DNA from: Nemertoderma westbladi
Taxonomy: Eukaryota; Xenacoelomorpha; Nemertodermatida; Nemertodermatidae
NCBI GenBank assembly: GCA_032718475.1
Contig: JAUCBJ010007324.1
Span: forward strand, 1-64,000
DNA: 64,000 nt
Direction of reading: 5' to 3'
Part shown: piece after piece, positions 41,136 through 52,464 of the stretch
How the letters are laid out: each line of letters opens with the position of its first letter
How positions within the stretch are numbered: the stretch's first letter is position 1
The notes under the pieces: model-generated
What the model saw: only the letters and a program-made list of their open reading frames with translations
What the model was told of the DNA's origin: nothing
Database searches by the model: none
Made by a program: the position numbers and the translations under genes

Positions 41136-41167
41136 ATAACACAAAATAAAACTGGAAGCGATTCGCT

Positions 41168-41337
41168 TCCAGCGAGCTTATGTTAATACGATCATACATT
41201 TCTTGAGGGCAGTCAAGGTTTACTGTCATAATTTTTGTCTTCTTGGCGTTTACAAAAAGACCAACACTAGAAGCAACCTGCCCCAATAAACAGAGGAGCC
41301 TTTGGGCTCCCTCTAGTGATTCTGGCAGTACCCCTAA
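41168..41337 (-). pseudogene. LINE RT fragment
   Basis: A 170-bp internal piece of a LINE related to copy 1, covering the segment after the FADD box: QVASSVGLFVNAKKTKIMTV (compare SSVGLFINSRKTKILTVNF in copy 1). Both ends stop abruptly in unrelated DNA, with no tail, so it is a rearranged fragment and not a fresh insertion. Confidence 0.8.
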
Positions 41338-44300
41338 GAAATACGGTATCTTGATTAATGAATCAATGATATTGGTCCATCACAAAAACTAATATAAAGT
41401 TAATTAATAAATAAACGGTACATAAATAATGTCATAATGATGTCATAAATAATGTTATAAAATAAATAGTGTCAATCAAAACAGTAAATAAGTTAAACTC
41501 TTTACGTACTGCAGTAGCTATACATGAAAAAACTTATTTATTTTTACGATATTATGGCTAATTTATTGACGATTTTGAATTCCGAATTTTATTGCAAACT
41601 AGGAAATATTTAATCAAGTTTATATCTGTATTGAAACCGCAGTAAATAAGGTGGATCTAAACAAATGTTGATACATAATTTCTACATCCATAATTTGTCC
41701 AATTTTATACCTAAACGGGTGGCCCTTACAAATTGATTTAGATGCTTTTTATGTTTGAACTCTAGTTATGCGCATGCGCCAGGCCCACTCCATGTAGGTG
41801 ATAAGAAGGGCGCTGTGATTGGCCATTTATCTGTTTGCTGGACGAATAAGAAAGCTAGTAGCTACTCATATCCAAGTAAAAACCGGTTTACTGAATTTTT
41901 ATGCAATGTCAAAGAGAACTTACTGGAACCGGTAAAAACCAGTTTTGTTGTTATATGATATGTTGTTATATTGATTATTCTTCGCGATTTTATATTGAAT
42001 TTGTTTAAATTGTATTGAATTTCTCTGATAATTATGTTCTGATTTTGTACCGTAAAAACGTAACATAAACATATATGTATTAACCCTAATTGTGTTTTGC
42101 TTGTGTTGGTGATTTTGTGAATCAAAATGGTGGAATAAAGACACCCGGTGATCGATTCGGAATTCAAACCCGTTGTTTTAACACATGAGCGGCACATTCT
42201 CCGCCTAATAATGATAATTATGGAGTGAGGAGGTCGAGCTGTACCTACCGGCCGACTGCGGGAGCCACAGGACTACAGGATGGATTATATCATACAACAT
42301 GAGTGAAACATAAGGGCAGTAAGTTGGACTGGGTAAGCCACAAGGGGAGGGGGGTTTCATTAGGTTGATGTACACAATTCTATTAGGTTAACTGGTGCTT
42401 TAACTATTTTTCCTGTACTTGGGTTTGGGCCAAATTGAACCGGGATACCCCATCACAATAACCACACAGGCAGCACGGAAGTGCAAAAGGGGGAGTGTTG
42501 ATATATTTGGTATCAGCGCTCATCGTTTTCACTTAGGTTTGGGTCTCATTTGGATACTAACATTCATTTCACTTCATCTTTATTTATTTTGACCTTTTGT
42601 TTGGGTTGAGTAAGCTTATATACCAAGTTTCAGCTACTAACAGCATTATTTTCAGTCCAGCAGTAAATGTATTTGGGGTATTTAGATAGTGTTAATCATC
42701 TCTCACAATCATTAGTTTGACACTCTTACAGTTACTTTACAGAGTAGAAGTGAAAAATTAGAGAATATCTGCAAATTTATCCACGAGATAACCAGGTTTA
42801 GTATTGCGTTATAATTTCCTTCCTTTACTACCGTCGACAGCGGTGCGGTGTATAGAAATATAGAGAATTTGTTATAGCGGGAAAATTTATGATAAATTGT
42901 GTTTATATTTTGTTTGTTTACAAATTGTACTCGATACAACCCTTACCTATCGGCAGTTTAGTTTGCAGTATATGTGGTGGATAAGGGGCCATCACGCTAG
43001 TAAATTGTTTTAATAAAGTTGATAATATTAGCAGGGATTCCTCACCAACTGGAGTTTCCTTGTTGATCTTTATATAGACCGGTTTATTGTTTTGCTTTCT
43101 TTCGAAACTGATACGTATTGCGATAATTTTGATTCGTATTCAACAGTGGTTATTATGTTAATAAATCTGCAATGTGCTTTAGCGAAATCTTTTTAGCCAA
43201 TTCTTAGCTGATTTGCGATGTAAAAAATTATAAATAAATCACAGAGTTGCTATAGCGCCGCCATTGAGTAAAGTTTCTATCGAGTTCGAAAGTTTGTATA
43301 GCCAAAAAGGGCTGCATTATAAGATTTAAATGAAATTAAAAATTTATATTTCGGTCGAAATTGTTAGGATAAATTTAGTGTAAATCTACCAGACAGCCAC
43401 CTAATTCTCTAATACAACTTACAAGAACATCACTTTCATCACCACAACCAATCCGGGATCTGGGGACGTTTGACTTGGTACGCAAGTGAACTGATCATTG
43501 ACGAGGTTGGGACGTGGGACGGCGTCCTTTAGCATCAATCACAGGTTGGTCGTAGTGTCGATAGGATTGTGCTTGTGGGATCTATAGTTTATTTGTGGCT
43601 GTTTGAAGGTTTGTTAAAATACTTATGCACAGTATTTGTGGCACTTGTGCATACAAAATAAATTTGGTGTTGTAATTTTTTAAGTACAATTTTAAATTAC
43701 TTCCCTTTGTTGTATCTTATTGTCCCAGCATCCAGGGTCTCATAAAGTCGAGCCAAGGATATATTTTATGAAATAAAATAAAATAAGAAAATTGGAAATT
43801 AATTGAGTTGTGAAAGTTTGTTTTACCCCCATTCGATACGAAGGTAGTACCACTCTTCCCCTTTCCAACCGCGTTACTTTCGTCCCCGTACGATTAATAT
43901 TAGCCGAGTTATAGCGGATCCCGCAAAGTCATTTTGTCCGTTTTTTCAACTTTGACGGACATTTTCGGAAAAAAGGCGTGGTAATCTTTTTTGAAAAAAA
44001 AAACGAATTCACTAATTAATCCCTTCTATCGTATCCCGGCGTCGGCTAAGCAATAACCTAGGGTTTTTTCGAGCCACTGTAGAGCGCCTTTCAACAAAAT
44101 TTTAAAATTGTCGAAAAAATGACGGTTTTTTTGTCCGCCGTGTCCGTCGAAGGGTTAGATTTAATAATGTTAGAGTTGCTAATATCTTAGAATTCCGAGC
44201 CGCTCCCCTGGTGAGAAAATAAAAAAATTTGGTCAGTTCCTTCATCGAAAAGTCCCCCAGAATCCCAAGTTAACCTATATAGTTAGCGATGGCCTGCGGC

Positions 44301-44377
44301 TTTAGGAGCGGCCGCATTCACCTCCCTCATAGCGGCCGCGGCGGTGTTGCGTCAAATGGAGAAATATTTATCCCACC
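41338..44377. other. AT-rich DNA without a recognisable gene
   Basis: Three kilobases with no convincing ORF. Signals seen: a gcgcatgcgc palindrome and CCAAT-type gattggcc near 41770-41825 followed by AATAAA at about 42136 and an end in ttgttttaaca (possible solo LTR). There is also a purine tract caaaagggggag followed by tgttgatatattt at about 42498, like a polypurine tract and LTR start. Near 44305-44342 is a GC-rich stretch with two gcggccgc sites. None is firm. Confidence 0.35.
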
Positions 44378-44640
44378 AAGAATGGTGCAAGTGTGTCTCC
44401 CTGGAGGACGCCCCATAACACTTCAAATGGTTCTGTGTGACCGTCAACAGTAGACCTAAATGTTGTCGAACCATCGTATACTGATCTGAATTCTGCAACA
44501 ATTTCATCAGGAATCCCATATAAAGAAAGTATGCTAAACATACGTGAGCGAGAGACTGAATCAAAGGCCTTGAAGAAGTCAACAAAGATAACAGCCAGAT
44601 GCCTGTCTTTCTTTTTTGATAACTCTTCAATTATCCTTCT
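44378..44640 (-). pseudogene. LINE RT fragment (palm, motifs A and B)
   Basis: 263 bp nearly identical to part of copy 1 (about 6545-6806). It encodes FVDFFKAFDSVSR through GVLQGDTLAPFL. It is cut off sharply on both sides and joined to unrelated sequence. Its close match to copy 1 implies a recent origin for an internal fragment lacking a 3' tail. Confidence 0.88.
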
Positions 44641-46434
44641 ATATAACGAGCGCAATGATAGTTGTAATGAAGACAAGTCTGTGCTGACTAAACTCCTAAA
44701 CCACAGAACGCAAAACGGAACCATCTCCCCAAGACATAATACGGCAATGAACCATGTCGTATCCAGAACCTAAACAGAACCCCACAATAAGATCATATTG
44801 GCTATCGAATCTTTTGTCGAATTAATACCAATTTACGTAAATACTGGCGTTTTGTAATCTTTTATTCACGGAATTGGCAAATTGTTCACTGCTGCCTTTT
44901 TTAAAGTACTGGTACACACACAAAGGGTTAATCTGAACCATAACGTGTGCCATAACAAAATCATAGACAAAACCATACCGGTAGGCCTATCATTACCTGC
45001 ACTGTGACCTTGAGAGATCTAAAGCCTTACAAGAATTATAACCATATCTTGAAACAGAACCCTTACATGAAACCATAACAACGATAACGCAAAACTGAAT
45101 CATAACATTACTCTGGCCGTATTAAAACTATTTTACATTTAACCTGGCGATATGTAGACTTTTAATAACCACATTGGCAAATTGTTAACATATTTAGCAT
45201 CTGGCGCAAGCCGAATATTTTATAACAAAATTGGCGTTTCATTACATGTTTGTAAATATTACAAATTGAGACAAGTTGTTTGTTGTTTGTGTGCCAGAAT
45301 ATACTTAGTAGAAATGCGGTGAAAGGAAAAGCCGGCAAATAAATGTACTTGCCCCATGTAAATTGTTGAGAAAACCTCCATCATTAAAATTGTCTGACCG
45401 CATAAAATAGCGTGCCTATCACTCATAGGACTCAGTAAATTCGAATTTTTCATAACCGGTATACAGTATATAACGTTTCTGCAGCGTTCATTATTTTTAG
45501 AATTTGTTGTGCTATTAGACATGATATTACATTTTGTTGTGTTTATGTTTTGAAACTATTATCTGGTTGTTTCTTGTTTCTTGTGAGGGGGGGGGGGGGG
45601 GTGGGGGGGGGGGGCTGGGGGGGAATTACCGATTTTATGGTTTAAGAAACATGACATTCAAACAAGGGAAGGTAAAATAGTTATAGTCCGCTACATGTAG
45701 GGGAAGTCAGGTGTAATCTCATATATATATGTCATAAATAAACCCCTATCATTTATATTAAAAAAACGGTCATTAAAATTGAAAAAAAAACCATCATTAA
45801 AATTGTCTGATCGCATAATACAAACCTTTATCCTAACCTTAACATGAACCACATTAAAACCTTGCCATTATTACTTGTAGGGCGTACCTAGACATTCAAC
45901 AGTCCGTCATACCATACAGCCATACCAATACTTGAATGCTGAAACGTGATTGGCGCAAGTTTTCGGTGCTGCTTCCCAGTGGATGTTTACTGGTCACACA
46001 TATTTTCGTTTCATCAGCCGTTCCTTCCCCCTCTGGGGCTTCACTCCATTGTAATTAGAAATCACATTCTATGAATTCAATAGCTAAATTTGCAGTGAAA
46101 ACATTGTCAAAGAGAGTGAAAATAATGTAGTTGATTGTTTAACGCCATTTCTATGGAAGGAGTTAAAATAATGTTTAATTTATTGGTTTTACAGTATTAT
46201 ATTATTAGCTTCACAATTTTTTCATTTATGGCGCATTTCCTACTAATCCCTTATTAGAAAATTCATTTTAATCATAATTTGTTAATTCGTCATTTTTTAT
46301 ATTTATTGCGCATTGTTAAGTGCGATCTGAACCAATATCATATATAAGAAAGGCGTATTCGCCTCAATAATATTATCCTCAATAAAATATATTTTGGAAT
46401 AGGTTTAAATACAACGATGTTCCACGCGGTGATA
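44641..46434. other. AT-rich DNA with G-rich tract
   Basis: No gene recognised. Contains scattered aaccataac-like words (44750-45120) and a long G run (45587-45623). A short minus-strand frame at 45259-45522 has no recognisable motif. Confidence 0.4.
45587..45623. repeat. poly-G tract with quadruplex potential
   Basis: G-runs of 15, 12 and 7 separated by t and ct. Length in the assembly is probably unreliable. Confidence 0.9.
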
Positions 46435-48030
46435 CTACTACTACTACTAGGTCGAGCGAACTCGGACAGTGTAAATGAGATCCTTCCAGGCTTCCCGATT
46501 CTCCATAGTTGTCGCAATTTCGTTTCTCCCAAGTTCAGTATCCCTTTCAAGTTGATCTATATATGTTATGGCTGGTCGTCCACGACTACGCTTTCCATGA
46601 GTCGGTTGCCAGAAAAGTAGATCTGGTATGACCTCGTCTTTACTTCGCCAGCAGTGCCCACTGAATCTTAATCTGCGTTCACGGAGGGTGGTTGATACAG
46701 GTGGTATTGTACCATAAAGCTCGGCGTTTGTCATGTGTTGTCTCCAGCTGATGTTTAGGGCTGCCCTTAGTAGTCTTGTGTAGCAACCATCAATTCGTTG
46801 TTCAAGTGATTTAGTCAGTGTCCAGGTCTCACCCCCGTATAAAAATACACTTTCCACTGTGGCTCGAAAGAACTTAGTCTTCAGGTGCCTGGAGAGATCT
46901 GATTTCCAGATGGTATCCATTTTTGATAGAGCTACCCAAGCCTTTGCTTTCCTAACTTCTATGTCCTTTTTGCTACTCTCTATCCATGATCCAAGGTACT
47001 GGAAGTCATCGACCTTCCTTAGTTGATTATTATCAATGGTTGTCAAGTTTCCATCAACATTAAAGGTCATGAATTCGGTCTTGGTAGCATTTATATGCAA
47101 TCCAACCTCCTTAGCAGCCCTCTCCACTTTATTTAGCAGAAGCTGTGCATCTGCTAGCGTATTAGAGAGCAGGGCGATGTCATCCGCAAAGTCGGTGTCT
47201 GTGACTGTAGTTGCCGGATATCTACTACTTCTGCGTTCTTGAAGTGTGAATCCCAGATCTTCACCCTTTGTGGCCGTCCTCATTGCGTAATCCAGCACAA
47301 TTACAAATAGTAATGGTGCTAAGGTGTCACCTTGCAGTACGCCAGCCAGGATTGCGAAAAACTCAGTTTCACCATCTGGTGTGAGTACCTGCGCTTCTGT
47401 GTCACAATATAACAATCCAATGCCAGCAACAATTACTTCTGGTATTCCATAAGCTCTTAGGATTTCAAGCATTTTACCTCTATAGATGGAGTCGAATGCC
47501 TTCTTGAAGTCCACAAAAGTCATGACTGCGGGGAGATTCTTTGACTTAATTCCTTCAATCAGTCTCCGTAGTGCAAGTATCTGAGCTATTGTTGATCTAC
47601 TTGGTCGAAATCCGTTTTGGCTCTTACGCAGTAGTTTCTCTATGTGAGGCCTAATCCTATATAGAATCATTTTATTGTATATTTTGGCAGCTACCACAAG
47701 CAGACAGATCCCACGATAGTTTGTGGGTATGCCGAGGTCTCCTTTCTTGGGGAGAGGCTTTAGTTGACCTTTAGTCCAAATTGGTGGTGGCTTTTCCCCT
47801 TTTAACATCCGGTTGCAAACATTCAATAATGGTCTATTTAGCACTCCGGTTTTCCATACCTCCGCTGGGATTTTATCTAATCCACTCGCTTTATTATTGG
47901 ACATGCTTTTAATGCTTCTTTGGAGTTCGGCAGGTGTGAAGTCCCCTGTTTCTATAGGTAGTGTCTTGTCATATATTTTCCTTGTAGGGCTGACCTCGAT
48001 GTTTGGTGGCTGCCCAAGCTGCCCACGCAT
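46435..48030 (-). mobile_element. LINE copy 2 (TAG-repeat tail)
   Basis: Minus-strand non-LTR element copy, 5' truncated near 48030, ending at the left in (TAG)5. A possible imperfect duplication flanks it: ccacgcggtgat at about 46416 and ccacgcattgat at about 48022. It is a different subfamily from copy 1 (roughly half of residues alike by eye) but has the same layout. It is the evident source family of the 49-bp minisatellite. Confidence 0.85.
46447..48030 (-). CDS. LINE reverse transcriptase (copy 2)
   Basis: 527 codons without a stop. RT motifs in order: LKPLPKKGDLGIPTNYRGIC, NGFRPSRST, FVDFKKAFDSIYRGK (motif A), GVLQGDTLAPLLF (motif B), DTDFADDIALLS (motif C), TKTEFMTFNVDG. Its C-terminal region includes SGHCWRSKDEVIPDLLFWQP and HGKRSRGRP. 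The stop codon is the first TAG of the 3' tail. The apurinic endonuclease upstream is absent, so the copy is truncated. The first Met (48030) is probably not the native start. Confidence 0.88.
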   Translation of the reverse strand: MRGQLGQPPNIEVSPTRKIYDKTLPIETGDFTPAELQRSIKSMSNNKASGLDKIPAEVWKTGVLNRPLLNVCNRMLKGEKPPPIWTKGQLKPLPKKGDLGIPTNYRGICLLVVAAKIYNKMILYRIRPHIEKLLRKSQNGFRPSRSTIAQILALRRLIEGIKSKNLPAVMTFVDFKKAFDSIYRGKMLEILRAYGIPEVIVAGIGLLYCDTEAQVLTPDGETEFFAILAGVLQGDTLAPLLFVIVLDYAMRTATKGEDLGFTLQERRSSRYPATTVTDTDFADDIALLSNTLADAQLLLNKVERAAKEVGLHINATKTEFMTFNVDGNLTTIDNNQLRKVDDFQYLGSWIESSKKDIEVRKAKAWVALSKMDTIWKSDLSRHLKTKFFRATVESVFLYGGETWTLTKSLEQRIDGCYTRLLRAALNISWRQHMTNAELYGTIPPVSTTLRERRLRFSGHCWRSKDEVIPDLLFWQPTHGKRSRGRPAITYIDQLERDTELGRNEIATTMENREAWKDLIYTVRVRST

Positions 48031-48206
48031 TGATGGAAGAGAATAATTGACATAATGACCCTAATTAAAGAGTTATCTTTCTAAAAAAAAATAATATAGT
48101 ATGTATAGGCCGAAACAAAGGAAAGTAGCGAGAAACAGAAGTACAAAAATGAAGAATCTATTAATTATATCTCAACGAATTTCCTTGAAATAGATCGAAC
48201 ATCGAA

Positions 48207-48492
48207 CTTGATGAATGGCTCACGGACAATAAACTCTCCTTGAATCTAAAGAAAACAGAATACATTATCGTGGACAATCGCAATTCAAATACAATAATTC
48301 CGGATGTGAGCCTTCATTCAACTCCATGAACTAAAACTACGGCATCAAAATTTCTACGAATCTACATAGACAATAAAATAAACTGGAAAATTCGCTGCAA
48401 CCATGTATTAGCAAAAATATCAAAATTATCCGGGATCTTCTTTAAACTGAGACACATTCTACCTCTGGACATCGTAGTATCCCTCGTTGTTA
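48207..48492 (+). pseudogene. CR1/L2-like LINE RT thumb fragment
   Basis: A plus-strand frame with one stop reads LDEWLTDNKLSLNLKKTEYI, then KFLRIYIDNKINWK and LAKISKLSGIFFKLRHILPL. This matches the end of RT in Jockey/CR1/L2-type LINEs ('LslN..KTk.i.F', 'fKfLGi.iD..L.W'). A family distinct from copies 1 and 2. Confidence 0.75.
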
Positions 48493-48780
48493 GTGAGTGA
48501 GGTGTCCAAGGTCCCCATAATGGAGGCCGCATTTCCAACCATGATGGCAACAGCCAGTCTCTACAAGAGGAAGCGGTGGGATCGGGGTTCCTTGGTAACA
48601 GAGTGGAGTCTTGCCCTGATTTCCTTCAGGAACTCGGATGTTTCAGGGCCGGGGCGGCCCAAGGTCTCGTAGGCTACTTGGGGGAAGAGGTAGCCCTGGT
48701 CCATGAGTTCCTGGTACTTGTGGATCTTTAGAGTTTCCACTTCCTCTGCAGTGCGCCTCCGGCGGATAGCGTCTGGGCGA
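48485..48780 (-). pseudogene. retroelement C-terminal fragment
   Basis: A minus-strand frame reads KIHKYQELMDQGYLFPQVAY, ETLGRPGPETSEFLKEI and, after a stop, LAVAIMVGNAASIMGTL. This resembles the C-terminal end common in some retroelement RT ORFs ('y..l....y.F.p.afEtlG..g......l..i..r', 'GNAa.vlgtl'). Its end overlaps an inverted repeat with 49011-49113. Confidence 0.55.
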
Positions 48781-48925
48781 GGTGGCTGGGCGACAGTGGG
48801 TCCTCCACCGTCGCGTCCCACACAAGGCGAGGTGGCTGGGCGCCAGTGGGTCCTCCACCGTCGCGTCCCACACAAGGCGAGGTGGCTGGGCGCCAGTGGC
48901 TCCTCCATCGTCGCGTCCCACACAA
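48777..48925. repeat. 50-bp tandem repeat, three copies
   Basis: Exact period of 50 bp (ggtggctggg at 48781, 48831 and 48881), with two or three differences. Not a multiple of three. Confidence 0.93.
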
Positions 48926-49113
48926 GGCTTATTATTCTTATTACTCTTATTATTTTATATCTATAATTTTGTTATATTCTATATTTGTCTTCCTCTCGAA
49001 CAGTTGCCCCCGCTCTTACCGCTTCCTTCTGCCGAGACCGGTGTTGCCCTCCTGGTCGGAAATGCGGCCTCCATTATGGGGACCATGGACCCCTCACTCA
49101 CTAACAACAAGGG

Positions 49114-49364
49114 ACTCTACGGGGTGGTCTATGGTCCCTAGTACCCCCCCCCCCCCCTCCCTCCCCAATGAAACAGACAAACTTACACCCCACCCCCCCC
49201 CCCCCCCCTCCCCAATGAAACAGACTAACTTACACCCCACCCACCCCTCCCCATAGCTTTCTTATATTAATATGTTATTAATATTTACATAATTTCTTTA
49301 TTATGACTGAATATAAATAACTGGGACACAATCCAATTAAATCACATCAATTAAACCGAATAAT
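49114..49364. other. poly-C rich spacer
   Basis: Two C-runs (49146-49159 and 49194-49208) within a duplicated ccccaatgaaacagac-containing block of about 55 bp. No gene. Confidence 0.6.
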
Positions 49365-50160
49365 TACAAATAATTAATATAAAGGAATAGGGTTAGCTCA
49401 TAATAATGATCCTTCAATAAATACAAATAATTAATATAAAGGAATAGAGTTAGCTCACAATAATGATCCTTCAATAAATACAAATAATTAATATAAAGGA
49501 ATAGGGTTAGCTCACAATAATGATCCTTCAATAAATACAAATAATTAATATAAAGGAATAGGGTTAGCTCACAATAATGATCCTTCAATAAATACAAATA
49601 ATTAATATAAAGGAATAGGGTTAGCTCACAATAATGATCCTTCAATAAATACAAATAATTAATATAAAGGAATAGGGTTAGCTCACAATAATGATCCTTC
49701 AATAAATACAAATAATTAATATAAAGGAATAGGGTTAGCTCAAAATAATGATCCTTCAATAAATACAAATAATTAATATAAAGGAATAGGGTTAGCTCAC
49801 AATAATGATCATTTAATAATTACAAATAATTAATATAAAGGAATAGGGTTAGCCTACAATAATGATCCTTCAATAAATACAAATAATTAATATAAAAGAA
49901 TAGGGTTAGCTCACAATAATGATCCTTCAATAAATACAAATAATTAATATAAAGGAATAGGGTTAGCTTACAATAATGATCCTTCAATAAATACAAATAA
50001 TTAATATAAAGGAATAGGGTTAGCTCACAATAATGATCCTTCAATAAATACAAATAATTAATATAAAGGAATAGGGTTAGCTCACAATAATGATCCTTCA
50101 ATAAATACAAATAATTAATATAAAGGAATAGGGTTAGCTCACAATAATGATCCTTCAATA
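49365..50160. repeat. 57-bp minisatellite
   Basis: Fourteen units of aggaatagggttagctcaca plus ataatgatccttcaataaat and acaaataattaatata (57 bp), more than 95 percent alike. The minus strand stays open because the period is 19 codons. Confidence 0.96.
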
Positions 50161-52464
50161 ATTACAACAGCTGAAAATCTGATTTGGTTTCATGTCAGTG
50201 TTCCATATAGGAATGTAAGTATATAGAGAAGGAACCCTGTGTATCCAATACAGACCCCCCTGGGTTTACTGAACAAGTCTGTAACCAATCCACTGATCGC
50301 TGTAATTAATGCTAAATATATCCTTTATAAGGATATAAATAGCTGAACTGGTGATTTTGGATGCAGAATGGAGTGCGATTGTCCAAACAGAGTTGATAGT
50401 TTAGTAACACGGACGGACGTACAATGACATAGGGTTGTCGGGTAACTTTAGGGAAACCACAACCAGCCACAGTGGGACCGAGATAATTAGAATAGATTAG
50501 ATAAACATATAACATTATAGTAGTTCTGAATGGGAACCAACTCCGTTACACTCATTGTAAACCAATGTTTTATTGGTTAAAGAACCGATTGGTTAATAAT
50601 ATAACCAATGGGAACCTCTGAGTAATAATTAAAACGTTTTATTAGTGGATGGACCAGGTTTGTATCTACCAAAGGGACGTAGCAGATACACAGGTATTAC
50701 TCGAATACTCAATACAGATAATATGGGAATAAAATCGAACAAAAACTAATTAAAATGAAAATCAATTGAGGGAAATTTATATCATTTATGTATTTATATC
50801 TGATATAAATTAATTATTTTAGATCTAATTTTAGCGAAAATTGCGAGCTCTCCCTATGCAAAATAATTAAATCTTTATTATTATTTATAATATTAAATAA
50901 AGTTATAAAATTCCCATAATATAAATTATTACATAAACCTATTTATAATACTGGCCCTCAACATCAATACTATTAAATATTTTCGGTAACTGAATATAAT
51001 ATTCTGTAAGATACGGGATTGAACTGGTGTTATTCAATCAATTGATCTGATCTTCTTTTGAATACTTAGGAGAGTTTGAGTTTAGAACATCGGAACTACT
51101 GTCTGTCTGTAGGGTTGGATTACTTTATTGGGATGTTATTTGTTAATTTGTTGATTTGTTATAATTAAGTTTCTCTTCTCTGATATTCCAATATTATATA
51201 TATAATAATCTGCTTCTGTTTTCTTATATTCCAAATGGCATCTTGTTTGGTTTGCGATTATTCTGTAAATATAGGAATTAAATAGGTCCATAAAATTTGC
51301 ATATTATTGAAACTTTTTTTTATGTTACATTTCTTTATATAATATTTAATTTATTTCGAATATGCACCAAACAATACCCCCCACCAACAGACAACATGTA
51401 TTAATTGACCAAGTAGAAAAGGGCGGGAAATTTAAAACTATCAGTATGATAGGCCCTAGTGATATAAGGCGGGAAATTTAAAACGATTTCAACATTGAAA
51501 CTATTTCAATGCAACTAAATAGTACAGTAATAATTTTAAGGAGCATTTCTAACATTCTAAAAGGAGAAATTTCTTCCTGACTGAAAACCAAAATTAGTTC
51601 TAGAGGCCTTTGGACTCAATGTACTCACCTTAATATATCGAAGATTCAACTCCTTAAATAAATCGGATTGTTGGTCTAGTTGGAATATAAGATATGTTGC
51701 CGAAATCTCAATGTTAAATAATAATCTGTCAGAGTTGAACTGAAGTTGTTGATTTAGAAGTCAAGAGTTGATACTTGTCTGGAAAATAGCAAAACGGAAA
51801 TGATTTCGTATAAAAATTGATTAGCTTATCTAATAATTAATTTTTAACGAATTCGTTTATTTAATTTTTCACTCACCAAAATGTAAAATAATCGTAATTT
51901 TTATCTTAAGTATTTCTCTAAGTTCTAAACAGAGACATTATTAGTGAATAATGGTTCTGGGGTTGGTTATTCAACTCAATGTAACTCACCGACGACATAT
52001 CGAAGCTTGTCTTACTGGATCTTTCGGAGATTTTGAGCTAATTTCATTGAGTTGTAGATTTGGAAACCTTCTAGATAATTGTCTGAAATATAACAAAAAT
52101 GAAATATTATGATTTCATAACTTTAATTAGCTCATCTAACAGGTTAGTTTAACAAACTCTGTGCAACAAATTATTAAACACTTAGTCTGTTGTTGTTATT
52201 TAATAGCAAAAACCAATACCGGTACCATTATAGAGGTAGGACAAGTAACTAAGTCATTGTATATGTTATGCCCGACTGCTATACTTACTTTAGTATTTAT
52301 TTAGTTAGTGGCGACCAACTGGGTTTCTTCATTGAATTCACAAATTGTGTTTCTTTTTGCGGCAGACTTAATCTATAAATAAATTAGGGATAATAAATGT
52401 CTAAATGGCAGTTTAACGGAAAATTAAATCATTAGCTAAACATCAGCTGGAGAAAACAAACTAA
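50161..52464. other. AT-rich DNA, possible diverged exon pair
   Basis: No gene that I can support. Two roughly similar blocks (51545-51830 and 51905-52145) each show, on the minus strand, a pyrimidine-AG acceptor followed 90-150 bp later by GGTGAGT: acceptors at about 51790 and 52100, donors at about 51630 and 51995. The second block is open in one frame (FPNLQLNEISSKS); the first is not. Confidence 0.3.

Larger units (their letters stand above)
48485..49113. repeat. inverted repeat of about 95 bp arms
   Basis: 48485-48578 and 49011-49110 are reverse complements at roughly 85 percent. Both arms encode the same GNAASIMGT tail of the retroelement fragment, in opposite directions. The gap holds three 50-bp tandem units (48777-48925; ggcgaggtggctgggcgcca and on). 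Confidence 0.8.

Noticed and set aside
41700-42182. Definite solo LTR
   Set aside because: It ends like the segment at 3235 and has a poly(A) signal, but I cannot define a 5' end, partner LTR or target duplication.
42498-43740. 3' LTR of a Gypsy element after caaaagggggag
   Set aside because: The polypurine-like tract and TGTTGATA start are suggestive, but no end, no partner and no coding region was found.
49364-50158. Repeat protein of 19-residue units (57-bp array)
   Set aside because: Non-coding minisatellite whose period happens to keep frame.
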